The position numbers and the translations under genes were made by a program. Under the pieces are notes generated by a model. It saw only the letters and a list, made by a program, of their open reading frames with translations. It was not told where the DNA came from and did no database searches. Source: Rostratula benghalensis (Eukaryota; Chordata; Aves; Charadriiformes; Rostratulidae). From it: a DNA stretch of 64,000 nt. How positions within the stretch are numbered: position 1 is the stretch's first letter; each line of letters starts with the position of its first letter. Shown piece after piece: positions 25,958 to 37,700 of the stretch. The DNA lies in assembly GCA_013399305.1 (NCBI GenBank), contig VXAI01000049.1:1051835-1115834 (forward strand), given 5' to 3'.

Positions 25958-26551
25958 TTAGAGGGTCAATAGTTTCATGCTTTGCCTGGGATGAGTGCTG
26001 TTAACGTTAACATTGATTAAAGCACTGAGGGTAATACTTTTCAGATTATGGTATATGTCACCGTCTTTCTTCTGGCAAGATGATGCATTTAGTTGCTGGC
26101 TGCAGAACACAGTGAGATAATTACCTACTAGAGGGTTATATATCTGTATACAAGGAGCACTATATATCTGCTTATTAGTACAGAGGAAGAAACAGCAATT
26201 GTTTGTGCCCACATATATGTATGTGAGAAGGGAAAGAGAGGTATTCTGATTCTGGCTTCCCAAACCATTTAGCTGTTGACAGAGGCAGGTTGCTTTTTTC
26301 ACTAACTGCCCTACATAAAAGAAGGCAGCGCCTGAGGGCATAAGATGAAAGAGTGTGAAGGTGAAAATGAAGATGGCTAATTGTGGAGATATGTAACTGA
26401 GAATATCATATCTAGTAGAAGCTGAGAGTAATATTAAGTCGGTTGTTCTTGAGACATACTCTGACAGCTTACAAAATACAGTGTGATAATTATCTTGATA
26501 CAACAGTTGTGGCATGTGAATGTTTGTTTTAACACCTGGCAAGCCTAGATA
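25958..26551 (-). other. Longest non-repeat open frame, unknown, probably noncoding
   Basis: On the minus strand one frame is free of stops for 197 codons. The first ATG is at 26515, giving a possible 185-residue product that ends at TAA 25958-25960. A stop (TAG, 26552-26554) closes the frame upstream. I do not recognise the protein. It is rich in Y, N, S, I, L and C and low in acidic residues, and has one hydrophobic stretch around residues 50-85 of the open frame. That is what translated A+T-rich noncoding DNA often looks like. No CpG-rich promoter is seen upstream, and I made no splice-site case. Against this, a run this long is somewhat unexpected at this composition. I lean strongly towards chance. 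Confidence 0.15.
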
Positions 26552-27684
26552 CTATTTTTAAACCTTTGATAAGATTTTAATTAAAATCTGTGTCTGATCC
26601 TAGATTAAACTAGGAGCTATTCATTCTAATACTAGTATTAGCTTGAAATTTATACTTTTGGGGGATCTCCTCTGGTAAAGGGACTGTGTGCCCATGTGTT
26701 TGCTTACAACACGTACATCAAATCAAAGATACCGTCTCTCCCAACGTCTTTTATTTGGTTCTCTTCTCATAGTACCTTCCCTGTCAAAGAAAAAGAAACT
26801 ACAATAAGATGTATATGAAGATAGTTTCTAGGCAAGACAACGTTTTCTGATGGTTCCCCCTACCGTATTTTATCCCTTCTATTCTTAGCCCCGGGTCAGC
26901 TTCTGTCGTGGAGAGGTCCTGCTACATACATACTCCAGCAATCTCTGTTCATCAGGGTAGCACCTGGGCTCCAGCAGGATCTCTGAGAGGTGGCCAGCTG
27001 AAAGGGATAGAGTGAGTGGACATGACCTCACCCTCAAAACACACCAAAGCCTTGCCTGGGCATGAGAACAAATGGAAGTGCTGCCTGAAGGGCAGTGACC
27101 TTTACAACACCACATAGATGTGAAGATGGATAAGGGATTGAGTGATAATTCTTCCTAGTAATTCCACGCTGGGACTTTATAGAGCAAAGTTCATGTGTTG
27201 AGCACTTATTCAGGGGGTCTGGAGAACTGGCAGATAACTACAGACCTTCAGTGTCAGAGAACCTCCAATGCAATTAGTATAAAGCACATCTGTCATAGTT
27301 ATCTCCTGAGATGATGTGGTATCGCATGGGCATATGGTAAGGAAATATTTTTTTTCAGATTTCTTACTAAGCATAAGTAGTGTTCAATAAAAAGGACATT
27401 CCTTTGACCTAAGAAGGAAATTCTTCTGCAGGTGATGTGAGAGGTTATGCTCATCATTAATGCTTGCAACATGGCAATTACAGATGCTTAGGAACTAATT
27501 TATTGAAAATGGTAGAAACGTCACTAATCTTCACCTCATTAATCTTACCATTAAAAATCTTTTAGGGGAAGAACTATTCAAGTCATATTTTACTTCAAAA
27601 ATATTTTACCCTGTTTTACTTTAAAATTGGTATTTTATTTTATTTTTTTAAATTAATAAAAATTACACTTGTAAGACTGTCAGG

Positions 27685-27905
27685 ATCAGGAGCTGTAGGG
27701 GACCCTTGGGCTGGTAAGTTCTGTCCTGTAGCCCCAGCAAAGGAGCAAGGGGGACAGCCCCCCCCCCCAGCCCAGACATTGGGCACCTCCACGGGGATGG
27801 GATGAGGCCAGGCCAGGATGTCAGCTCATGAGGTGACCATGAGGTCAGGGTAAGGTCCAGTGAGGGTAAGCAGTGTCAGACTAAGGTAAAGCAGGCCATT
27901 GCTAG
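27685..27905. other. Isolated GC-rich block of unknown origin
   Basis: Roughly 220 bases of clearly GC-rich sequence sit between very A+T-rich flanks (ATTAATAAAAATTACAC before, AAAATAATTTAATATATT after). The block includes an 11-base C-run at 27758-27768. Its right part repeats AGGT/GGTAAG-like words (GAGGTGACC, GAGGTCAGGGTAAGGTCC, GAGGGTAAGC, CTAAGGTAAAGC). It does not match the CR1 tail seen elsewhere in the window. I could not identify a convincing target-site duplication. It could be a fragment of another retroelement, such as an old LTR, a decayed minisatellite, or unique sequence such as an exon or regulatory element. Confidence 0.45.
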
Positions 27906-30900
27906 GTAAAACAGAAAATAATTTAATATATTTTGTGCTGGCAATTATTTGTAAATGTTTTTAGCCACTCTGAAGGCTAATCAAGTAGCCTAATAATACC
28001 CCAGCAGATCTATATGGTATGTGTTTTTCCATTAGTAAACCTTTTCCTGCTGGTATACTGTATTTGATAACATTTTATGTCATTGAGGAATTGATTTGAT
28101 CTTCTGGTCTTCTATTTTCTTTTTATTTGCTGGTGATAGCATCAGGTAAGGAAAATCCTGTCTCATATCTTACTAGCCCCCTTCTGCTCACACGTAAGAG
28201 GGGTAAAAGAAGGTTCATTGTAATTCCACAAGTTTATTGTGGCGAGAGGCAGCGCAGTGTATAGATTGCTCACAGCTTCAGATGTACTTTCTCAGTGATC
28301 AATACTGAAACATGTTATCTGGAGGCAGAAATTTGCTCTGCATTTAAACCAAACACACTTGCCTAGGCTTACTGATCTCCAGTAAGAGTCTAGAAAGATA
28401 TCTATCTTGGAATTACTGCTGAAATGTTCATAAGAGTACAAAGAGAAAAACTGACAATATCAGGGCAAGCATCAGTTGTCGGAGACATTTTTCAAATGGG
28501 GATAAAAGGCTCAGAAGGCATTCAGGTTTCAGGAATCTGCTTAGTTTAATATCAGTATGTTCTTGGAGGTCTTTTTTGTCAATAGCTCTATGGGGGACAG
28601 GGTCTGGAGGCAAATTCCCCTTTCTTTAGACACTATTTGTTGTTAAAAGCTCATATCAAATATTTTGATCCATTAAGAGCTATGCTATTTATCACACGCA
28701 GAGGACTTGGAAACAGCTATTGTACAGTGGTTGTGAAAACTGTTGCTTCCTGTAATGAAAGGAAAGAAAACTCATGTTCCAGTGTCTGCCTGCTACCCTG
28801 AGCCCACGCCAAGTCATCCAGTTATTATCAGACCAGCAGAGACACTGCTCTATTAAACCACTGTCTTATCATAGCAAAGGACCATTGTAAATACTCAAAG
28901 ATGTTTTCATGGTAGATCGTGGAATCCTTCTCAGGCAGAAATAATGATGTGGGATGAGATCTCTTTTGTTTAGACATTTTTATATTCAGTAGCTGTAGTA
29001 CTGGATGGTGTTAAGTAATCAAATGGAGTGTAGTCTGCTCCCATAGACCCCTAAATCAACTTTCTGGAAATGGTGGGACACTAGATAGGAGTGAAGACTA
29101 AGTTTAGTGTTGTGATTTGAAGAATCAAACTCTCAGAGACAATATAATGCACCTTTTTTTTTTTTTTTAATCAAGGACTGATTAATATTTTTTTGCCTCT
29201 GCCACTCACTATCCAGGTCAAGTCCATTCTGGTTTTATTTTTCGTTCCACAGTGAGTACAAATACTGATTTACATGCCTCAAACATATCTTGATATATCA
29301 GCCTGAACCTTCACTTTCCTTAAGAACACAGCTCCAGTAAGACATAAAAGTTAGCTGTTGACATTTATTTTATGGTCTTGGTGGTTTTCACCACTTACTG
29401 TGATGTTCTTTCATGCTAATTTGTAGGATGCTATTAGACTTTTAGTCATTTCTTGCTTAAATCAAGATTCTTTCCTGACATGTAGATTCCTTTAGGCTAT
29501 AATAGTCAGTGGGAAATTTCATGCAGGTGTGTGATTATTCAGCTCATTTGAAGTGCTCTGTAAAACTCAATGGATGGTGCAAATTAAAAGTGGGGAATTT
29601 GTTTTTTCCAAGCACTAGAATGAGAAGATGCTTCTAATTTTGAAAACAGATTTCAAAAAACAGAAGAATTTACTGGAAGCGGTGGCTACTGTTGAGACTC
29701 TGCAGGAGAGTAGAGAAGTTTTGGAAGTGAATGAAAAATCTATTCTGTGTGGGCATTAAGTTATTCATTGAGAGTAACTCTCTTAGATATGGTGAAAATA
29801 TTTTTTTGTGTTAAGCCATTTAATTTTATTTTTGTCAAATGTGAACTGTGCCTGAATTTGTTTCATAAAAGTTTAGCAGTTACTTATAGATCGATAAAAT
29901 ATATTGATGAGAAGTAGTGTCAAGAGAACTTTTCATTCCCAAAAGATACACACTGCGCTTTGGAAATCATGGAAATACACACATTGCAGAGAAAAAGGGT
30001 GAAAATCCCAGTAGTCTAGGTATCCAGGTAGGGCTGCTGCCACCAAAACTTGCAGTTTCAAGGGAATTATTTCCCAGATAGAGGATTCTAATTTTTTTTT
30101 TTAATTTTATTTTTTATTTTAACTTCTTTAAAATGAAAAAGCAAACCTCAAAAACGGGCGATGTTGGACGTGGCATTGGTTAAAGCTGCCGCTGTAGGTA
30201 AGGGTCAGCAAATAAGACTACCTGAACCGAATCCAATAGAGTTAATGGAACCACTGGATAGTACCTCGGAGCTTTACAAACTCCACAATTAAAGCAGATC
30301 ACACAAAAATGTGCAGCAAAAAGGGAGAAAAAGGCACTGATTTCTGAAAATTTCTCCATGAAAGGGAGTTGAGGATAATTCCCTCTTTTCTTCTAATAAC
30401 ATACTATATTTGCTGCTGAAGTTTAGATTCTAAATACATACATTACCCACCCAAATTGCTGGCTTAATATGGTAGATGTTCTATTAGGATTTTGCTGTTT
30501 CAATGTACTTCATCTGAGAACTGATCAGAGAGACTTTTAAAAGTAGCTTTACTAGCAGATCACTTGCAGGAGTAAGATTGCTTATGCATGTACTTTATTT
30601 CTCTTTCTTCTTCTTCGGTGCAGGTGTATGTTTGCCATAATTATCTTTTCACTTAAGGCCAGTTAGGTTATCCTGAAATTGTCATGTAAACCTCTACCAG
30701 TATCTCTGCCAGCAGCAGATGAGCCAGAGCACAGGCTGTGGTGGATCACAGCTGAGATTTCTGCTCTTCTGCCTCCTATAATCAGCCCTACCAAAGTAGC
30801 AGTTATTTCTTCTGCCCATCCTTGTTATTTCCTCTAGGACTTTGGCATCTTCCTACAGTTTTTGTTTCCCTGCCTTCTCAGCTCAACCCTGAAAGTAGTT

Positions 30901-33223
30901 TGAGTTGGCCTCCCTGGATGCTGGGGGCTTGATGGGGCTGATAGCCCTTGCTAGGAGCGGTGGCAATATTCCTCACACAGCGAAGGCAGGAAGATTAAGT
31001 GGAAGCGGTGTGATGCTGAAGGCTAGCTAGCTGAATGGCAGTTGAACCTGCCAACCCGTTCCTCGCCTATCACAAGACTAAGTCATACTTTTCCCTGCTT
31101 TTTCCCCCAGTTCACACCCTGGGGGAAAAAGTCAGAAAATTTAGAGAAAGATTTAAGGCTGAGCCTATGTTGGTGTTGCACTTAACCACGGAAAATGAAG
31201 TTACTCCCTATCTGCCATCGTGTTGACAATGAGAGTTAGTTGCCATGTTTTCATCACAAATTTCTGACTCCTTTGATTAGTACACACTTATGTTTTATTT
31301 TTACCTGGATTTTGTATAGCATGTTTCTAATGTGTCTTGAATGACTATTAAGTGACTTAAATATAAGCCCTCCAAAATCAGCAGGTTCTGGGGAATCTGT
31401 TGAAAAAGGTATTTCCAAGTTTTAGGTATTGTAGAATGGCATAGCCAAGCCCAGTTTCTCCATAGACTAACTACATAATGCGGCAGTGCTTGTGAACCTT
31501 CATTGAGTGACTGCACTAAATGGCTTATCTTAAAACTTACGGGATGACAGCAGTGATTTGAATTCCATGTACTCTATACTCAATTAACAAATTATTACCA
31601 AGCTGCAGATGGTGTTTTCATTTATGGCTGAGACACTATTTAAATTTTGGAGTTAAATTATTCTTAAGGTAACTTGGTACATATTGTAATTTATACATAA
31701 CCACTAGGAATCAACATCTCTAAATGATCCTGAATCCCTAATCCAAAATATATTACAGGAGGTGATTGTCAGTCTTCAGCTGCTGACTTGATTGCATAGC
31801 ACTTTGACAAGCAGATGTTACTAGGGTGACATTAGCATCTTGGGTGGGTTTTATATAAACCTTATTTATGGGTAAATATCCTTTCCTTACTTCATTTCTG
31901 AAATATAGCCTTATTAAAGAAAATTTCAATGGGTTTTTCATTATGTTCCTGATACCTGTTTTTGTATATAAAAGTGGGTTGTATTTATTATTGCTGTTAT
32001 GTGAGATTTGAAGCAAATCTCCACGTGGTGGTAATATGTTCTTCTTTGATCGGGTAATGCTTTTTAGGCTTTATCATAACATTTCCATAGCAAAGTCAGG
32101 TTCTTTTGGGAGGTAAAATACTATGGAAGGGATTTGACAGTTGTGGAAGTGAATGCCATCTACACTTTGTAACTAAGGTGCCCAAACCTTTTGCTGTCCA
32201 GATAATCTTACAGTATCACTTCATTACAAAATGTCACATCAGAAATAGCCTTTTCGGTTTTTGCATGCTGCTTTTATTTCCTTAATAGAGAAAAAAATCT
32301 TTGCATTTTCCCAACTTTCTTCATAATGAGAGATTCAGCATAAAGGACACATTGTATTTGTGCTGTGGTGGATTCTCTTATCAAGCCCTTGCTCTGTTCC
32401 AGATAACTTTAACAAGTGTGCCAGTGTGTAACACTCAGAGTTATGGCTGCACAACTCCTGCAGTCCGTTTTTCTGAGTTCCCAATGACGATAATATGAGA
32501 TCTATGTGTGGAATGAAAGGCGCATTGCAATCTGCACCTGCTGGTAGGGTCTCTGCTAATTTGCAGTTTCCTAAGATGAATAAGAAGTGGAAGTGATTTC
32601 TTTTTTTCTCTTCCCCCCCCCCCCAGTGGCTTTCTCCTTGCTTTGCTACAGAGATGAAGTTAAGAATGTTAAATTTTATTCTTCAGCTTGTGTGAGATTC
32701 TCATTGAAATTATTCCTCCTGTCTAAACTGTCTCAAAATATACTTAATACTACTTGAAATGTATGTAGGCTAAATATATGCTTAGGACTTGATTTCAAAG
32801 CTGTAATGACATTTTTTTCCATAGTACTTTTATGTAGTCTGATCAGATACCCATATTGTATATTGAAGTTAAAAGTAGACAAGTGAAATCCATCCTTACC
32901 CGTGTACTGTCAAACATCTCCATGCCCAGAGGTCTGCAAAACTCTCTGTAGTGGAGTGCAGGTTTTAACAGAGATGGATAGATACTGAATGAGCTTGTAA
33001 ATGTGAATTTTGAAATAAATAGTATGGGTAATGGGGAAAAGAAGGTGCTCCCTAGACTAGGAAAGAAAAGGGGAGATATATTTTGTTATTTGCTTACAGG
33101 GGTGAGATTGCACCCAGTTATACACCTATAAATGCTGTTTACCCTGCGTTGCTGTAGGCTGCACCCTATAAGCAAAAGGAGGTGTCCTACTCTCCTTTTA
33201 AAAACTTCTCATAGCCTATATGG

Positions 33224-33293
33224 GCCTGCTGAGGCAGGGGGGTTGGACTAGATGACCTCCAGAGGTCCCTTCCAACCCCATATCATTCTGTGA
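33224..33293 (+). mobile_element. CR1 LINE fragment, copy 4 (70-base tail)
   Basis: Only the extreme CR1 3' tail is present: GGTTGGACTAGATGACCTCC, AGAGGTCCCTTCCAACCCC, then ATCATTCTGTGA. This is a very short but unmistakable severe 5' truncation, reading left to right. Its GGACTAGATGACCTCC wording differs from the GATCTTTAAGG wording of copies 1, 5 and 6. Confidence 0.95.
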
Positions 33294-33758
33294 CAGGTCT
33301 CCATGTGACATTGCAGGGCCATGCCACGATCTGGTGGCAGTGGAAGGCAACGCTAACCACAGTAAAAAAAAAATTGGGGCCATTTTTGTGCTGGTAACTG
33401 TCAAACCTCCTCCCTTCTTTATAGCTTCAGCACCTGATACTTGGATTTAACCATTTCTGGACCCACTGGGATGATCTTATTTGACAGTTAGGTCTACCTC
33501 TGTGGTCACAACTGTGGCGAGGAAATGGTAGAGTTGCTTATAAATAGATAAAATAGATAATCCTACCTTTTCTCACCCTGTCCACCAGCATGCACATGCC
33601 CAAGCTGTGAAACACTTCCCACTGCCTTCTGCTTCTGGGCAGTGAAACCACAATGTGGGGTCTGGGATTTGACACAGATCTCTTCCCCCTGGTGTATTTG
33701 TGTCTGTCTGCCAGGAGATGGGTGACCTTCCCAGGAGTCTTGTTTAGTTTTCAGTGAT

Positions 33759-33852
33759 GGGGCTTGTTGGGTTTTAGGGTTTTTGTTTTGTTTGGTGGGG
33801 TTTTTAGGTTGGTTTTGTGCTTGTGGGTTGTGGCTTGGGTTGGGTTATTTTG
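33759..33852 (+). repeat. G/T-rich low-complexity tract
   Basis: About 94 bases are almost entirely G and T on the plus strand. Words such as GGGTTTTAGGGTTTTTG and TTGGGTTGGGTTATTTTG recur. There is no strict repeat unit. It is the longest of the G/T-rich tracts in the window. Confidence 0.75.
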
Positions 33853-34744
33853 AGACACACTGATCCATAGGCACAGGTCATAAACAAAAAGGATGCAGAA
33901 GATTGCTTGACTCATCTGCTCTACCTAATCGTGTATATAGTGATTCCGATGTTTCCTAAATTGTAGGCATACACTCTATTTTTCCCCTCTTAAATGTCAA
34001 TATTTCAAAAAGGGGAGGATAGAATATTCATGAGGGCACTGTGTGGCTGGTGTATGCCCATTCATGGAACATGACCCCGGCCTTATTTTACCTGGAGAAC
34101 TATTTAAATCTTCATTTTTCCTTTGGAAGTCGGAGATGGTTTTCAGTAGTTGGCTTGTTTTGTTTTATTTTTTTCTGGCACAAATTCTTGTTTCTACGTG
34201 CAGAGTAGCCATCCTTGCTATGGAGTGAGCATAGCCAATTTTAGACCACAATTTGAATTCAAGGCTCTCAGTACTTTTAGAGAGGAATACTATACCTGAC
34301 CCTACCATCTGCCAGAACGCAACACTAGCTGAAATGACAGTTCTACCTTAAAACATTATCAAACTTGGAATCCAGTGGGGGTTTTTTCATGAGCCTTTTC
34401 ACTTAATGTTAGAGTCCTCTGACAAAAGCTGTGCTCTCAAAGCTGTTGTAAGGAATAATGTCAAACCAAAGTAATTATTGTTCAGACATTTTCCATATTC
34501 CATACTGTATGATCTTTCTTCATATTCATATGATGTTTCTGTTTTCATTGGAACAAGGACAATGAGTTTAATACTTTTTTTATTAAATTCCATTTCTAAT
34601 AACTAGGAAGAATTCCATTCTTTTGCTTTCTACAGTTCATGCTTTGGCATATGGCTCACCTTTCTTTACTTTGCGGAAGGAATGCAGGGTGAATGCTTAG
34701 TGCTCATACGAACAGGAAATAAAAGGTCCTTTTTTAATTCAATA

Positions 34745-34761
34745 CATGACATGATGTCATG
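34745..34761. repeat. 17-bp palindrome
   Basis: CATGACAT and ATGTCATG form a perfect inverted repeat around a single central G. It contains TGACATGATGTCA, loosely like dimeric bZIP sites. Short palindromes of this size are expected by chance in 64 kb, so function is not implied. Confidence 0.7.
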
Positions 34762-37700
34762 AATGAGGAGAGTCAGAGTATTGGGAAGCGGTGGTATCCT
34801 GGGTTGTCTTACAGCTGCAGAGGTGATCAGTAAATTGTCTGTGAGCCTTTGTCCCACTGGCACACACAGGAGAAAACCTCAGATATGGTCTATTGCAATT
34901 GGAAAGGGGTCTGTGGTAAATACAAGCCTTTTTGGAGGGTAGTGACTGCATTTTGGATTCTGAAACGGGATGGTAAACGAGTTCCTGTCTTCAGCTGTAG
35001 TCATTCCTGAACTTGTTTTGGGGAATCTTGCACAGCTACATAATCACTACACAGTGTGTGCATGGTACCCACTGGTAGTGGGTTCGAACACTGGATTAAA
35101 GTGTAATGGCCTCAACAAGTATCTCACATCAGTGGAACTCACCGTGGTTACAAAGCAATGCAAAATGTGTTTTTCCACAACAGAACATAAGCCCAAAACC
35201 TAACAAGATGCGTAGGTCACTTGTTATGCATCAGTCCTGGTAATAAACAAGAAAAAATAATATTAGGATTTGCATCAAGCCATAGATTCAGGAGTTTATG
35301 AATTAAAGACATTAATCTACCTGCAGAGAAGCTGAGTATTTGTGTAGTTAATGCATTTCATTTGCCTTTTACCAATGTATCAAATTATTTCAAGTACCTA
35401 TTCAAGAAGCCAGCTGGGAAAGATGTTAGCCTAATTAAAGGTTCTTTCTTATTTCAGGAGAAACTGTATTTCTTCATTTTTTTAAAAAAAATGTGATCAG
35501 TATTGACAGCTGGTTCTGTCTCCATTGGAGACAAACGTATCGTTACAACTGAATGAGGTGCACAAGCCAGTTTGATTTGAGTATCTAAGTGATTTGTAAC
35601 CTGCTGGTCTATTAAAACTGAAGAAATGCGTCAGTTCCTTACAGACCCTAAAGCTAATCCAGGAAATACCTGCTTTAGACATGGCAGTTTTGAGAGATTA
35701 TTGTGCATACATGCTAGACTGGGCTTCTTTGTGTATCCTGATCTTGCTTTAAAGCAGTCTTGAGGAAAAATTCTCAACTATATGGAAGTTCATTTTTCAA
35801 AGTTGTTGGTTTTTTGTGTTTTTCTGGTCCCTAGAAGCCACCACCTGTAGCCTATTGAGGTGTTGTGTGGACCTCTACAGCTCCACAGTGCTCAGAGAGC
35901 TACAGGGAGGAATCAGCAAAGGCAATGGTCTATTTTACATATGAAGGGACTGAGACAAAGGGGCATTAAGGAATTTACAGTCTATGTCACAGCCAAAATC
36001 TGCAAAACCCTATACTTGTGCCTCATCTTTATCTAATACAATATCTAACTGTATCTACTAGATTCAGTTCACTGAGTTCTCACTATTCTCTTGTAGTGTA
36101 AACAGTTCTTTCCTAACTACATATCATGAAGTCTTTTCTCATCCTTCTATTTTTCACAGATGAATGATTCAAGTTTCAAAGCTTTTTCTCAAAATAAAGT
36201 TGTTGGTTTGGGGTTTTTTTTTAAAATCCTTAAATACACCTTGTGGACTTGCTGACATAATTTCAGGGTTTTTTGGAAGATCTTTTAGTAGTTGTACTTT
36301 AAAGAAAGCATTTAAAGATATAAACATTTATACTGGAGATTGGAGGAATTACTGTATTTTTGTGGAGAATGATTTTTCTCTTTTTTAAAGTGCTTATTTT
36401 TTGAAACAATACGGTGTCCCAACCATCTAGTCCGAGGGAAATATAATAGTGAAGCAGTAATTGAACAGCCCCTGATGATATCCTGCCTCAGTTAAAGTCA
36501 ACGGGAAGGCTCCTGCAGATGACAATGTGTCCTACACTTGTGGTTTTCATTGCCATTGGAAAATTCACCCTGAAGCACCTGACAGCTCATCCACCAGCAG
36601 TTGAGGAAAGTCACAAGGAGAATGTACAGCCTTCATCTGCTTCCCAAGAGTTGCTTTCCCAGTGAGTTGGGTCAGAATCATAAATAAGTTCTTGATCCTT
36701 AAGCTAAAATCAGAAGAAATCTTAGATTTCTCAATTAATTACTCTGAAATTTATGCTTATATTCTGCCACCTTTATTTACAGACGTTTTTATAACTTGGG
36801 TAACCTAAAGCTACTAAGTCACCCATTGTGCCCATTATGAAATTATTTTTATATCCATATAGATCCTTCAAAGTAACATTTTTAAAGTACAATTTTTTTT
36901 TTTTAGTATCTAAAATCTGTTGAAATCAACCCAGATAAGTTGTCAGACCTGTTATGCAAATTTGAGTTTCATTATTGAGGTGGTGAATCTTTCAGATACA
37001 GGATGTATCTTTTAGGAAGAATCACAACCTAAGATAGATCCTCACTAAAATGTCCCAGTTGCTGTATTTCTTATGTCCAAAAGGGGCCTAATCATGATTA
37101 GCTGAGGAACATAAAACTGGCTGGAGCACTTCAAACCACTTGACCACAGCAGCAATCCTACTTCCAGCTATGTTTTACTAATAATATTAGCAATAAGAAT
37201 GCAGGATTTGGGGGGAAAAAATACAATTTTTGAGTTAATGGTGCAATTTCAGACTATCTGCAAAGTGTTTTCAGCTTCATTTGGAGTTCTAATTGATCCA
37301 CTGATGAAGCAAGATGATCACACTGTGTCAGTTGCTGTAGCTTCATTGACATCAAAAGGCAAATTTAGACAGGATACAAATCCAGCTTCTGGACTCTAAA
37401 AATACAAAATAAAAGTCACTGCCAGACCAAATAATTTCAAAACTGAAAAGGGAGGACTGCTCAAAGTAATGTCAGCCATCTGGGAAGAGAGACTGCATAG
37501 AAAGAAAAAATGGCTCTGTCCAAGTTATCAACTTTCCCAAAGCTTGTAACAAAAATATAAACCAGTGATTTTGGCAGTAGTTCGAACAACAAAGCTGTGA
37601 AATGAACTGATAACTAGTCAAGGCCACACACACCATGGCAATGAAACTCAGTGAGATACGGCTACTGGTAATAAAGGGAAAGAGTTGTAGGCAGATGGTC

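Larger units (their letters stand above)
22904..33223. other. Unique A+T-rich DNA, no gene recognised
   Basis: About 10.3 kb with no exon or RNA gene that I can name. Entries of note are given separately: the long minus-strand open frame at 25958-26551 and the GC-rich block near 27685-27905. Homopolymers include T-runs at about 25658-25670 and 29154-29168 and a 12-base C-run at 32613-32624. The rest shows nothing that I can interpret. Confidence 0.6.

Noticed and set aside
26626..26641. 16-bp perfect palindrome CTAATACTAGTATTAG
   Set aside because: About one palindrome of this size is expected by chance in 64 kb, and nothing around it suggests an element end.
35070..35105. tRNA-like GGTTCGAAC box (35081-35089)
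   Set aside because: The box resembles a tRNA T-loop/box B, but the flanking bases do not form the T-arm stem, and no acceptor stem, D-arm or anticodon arm is present.
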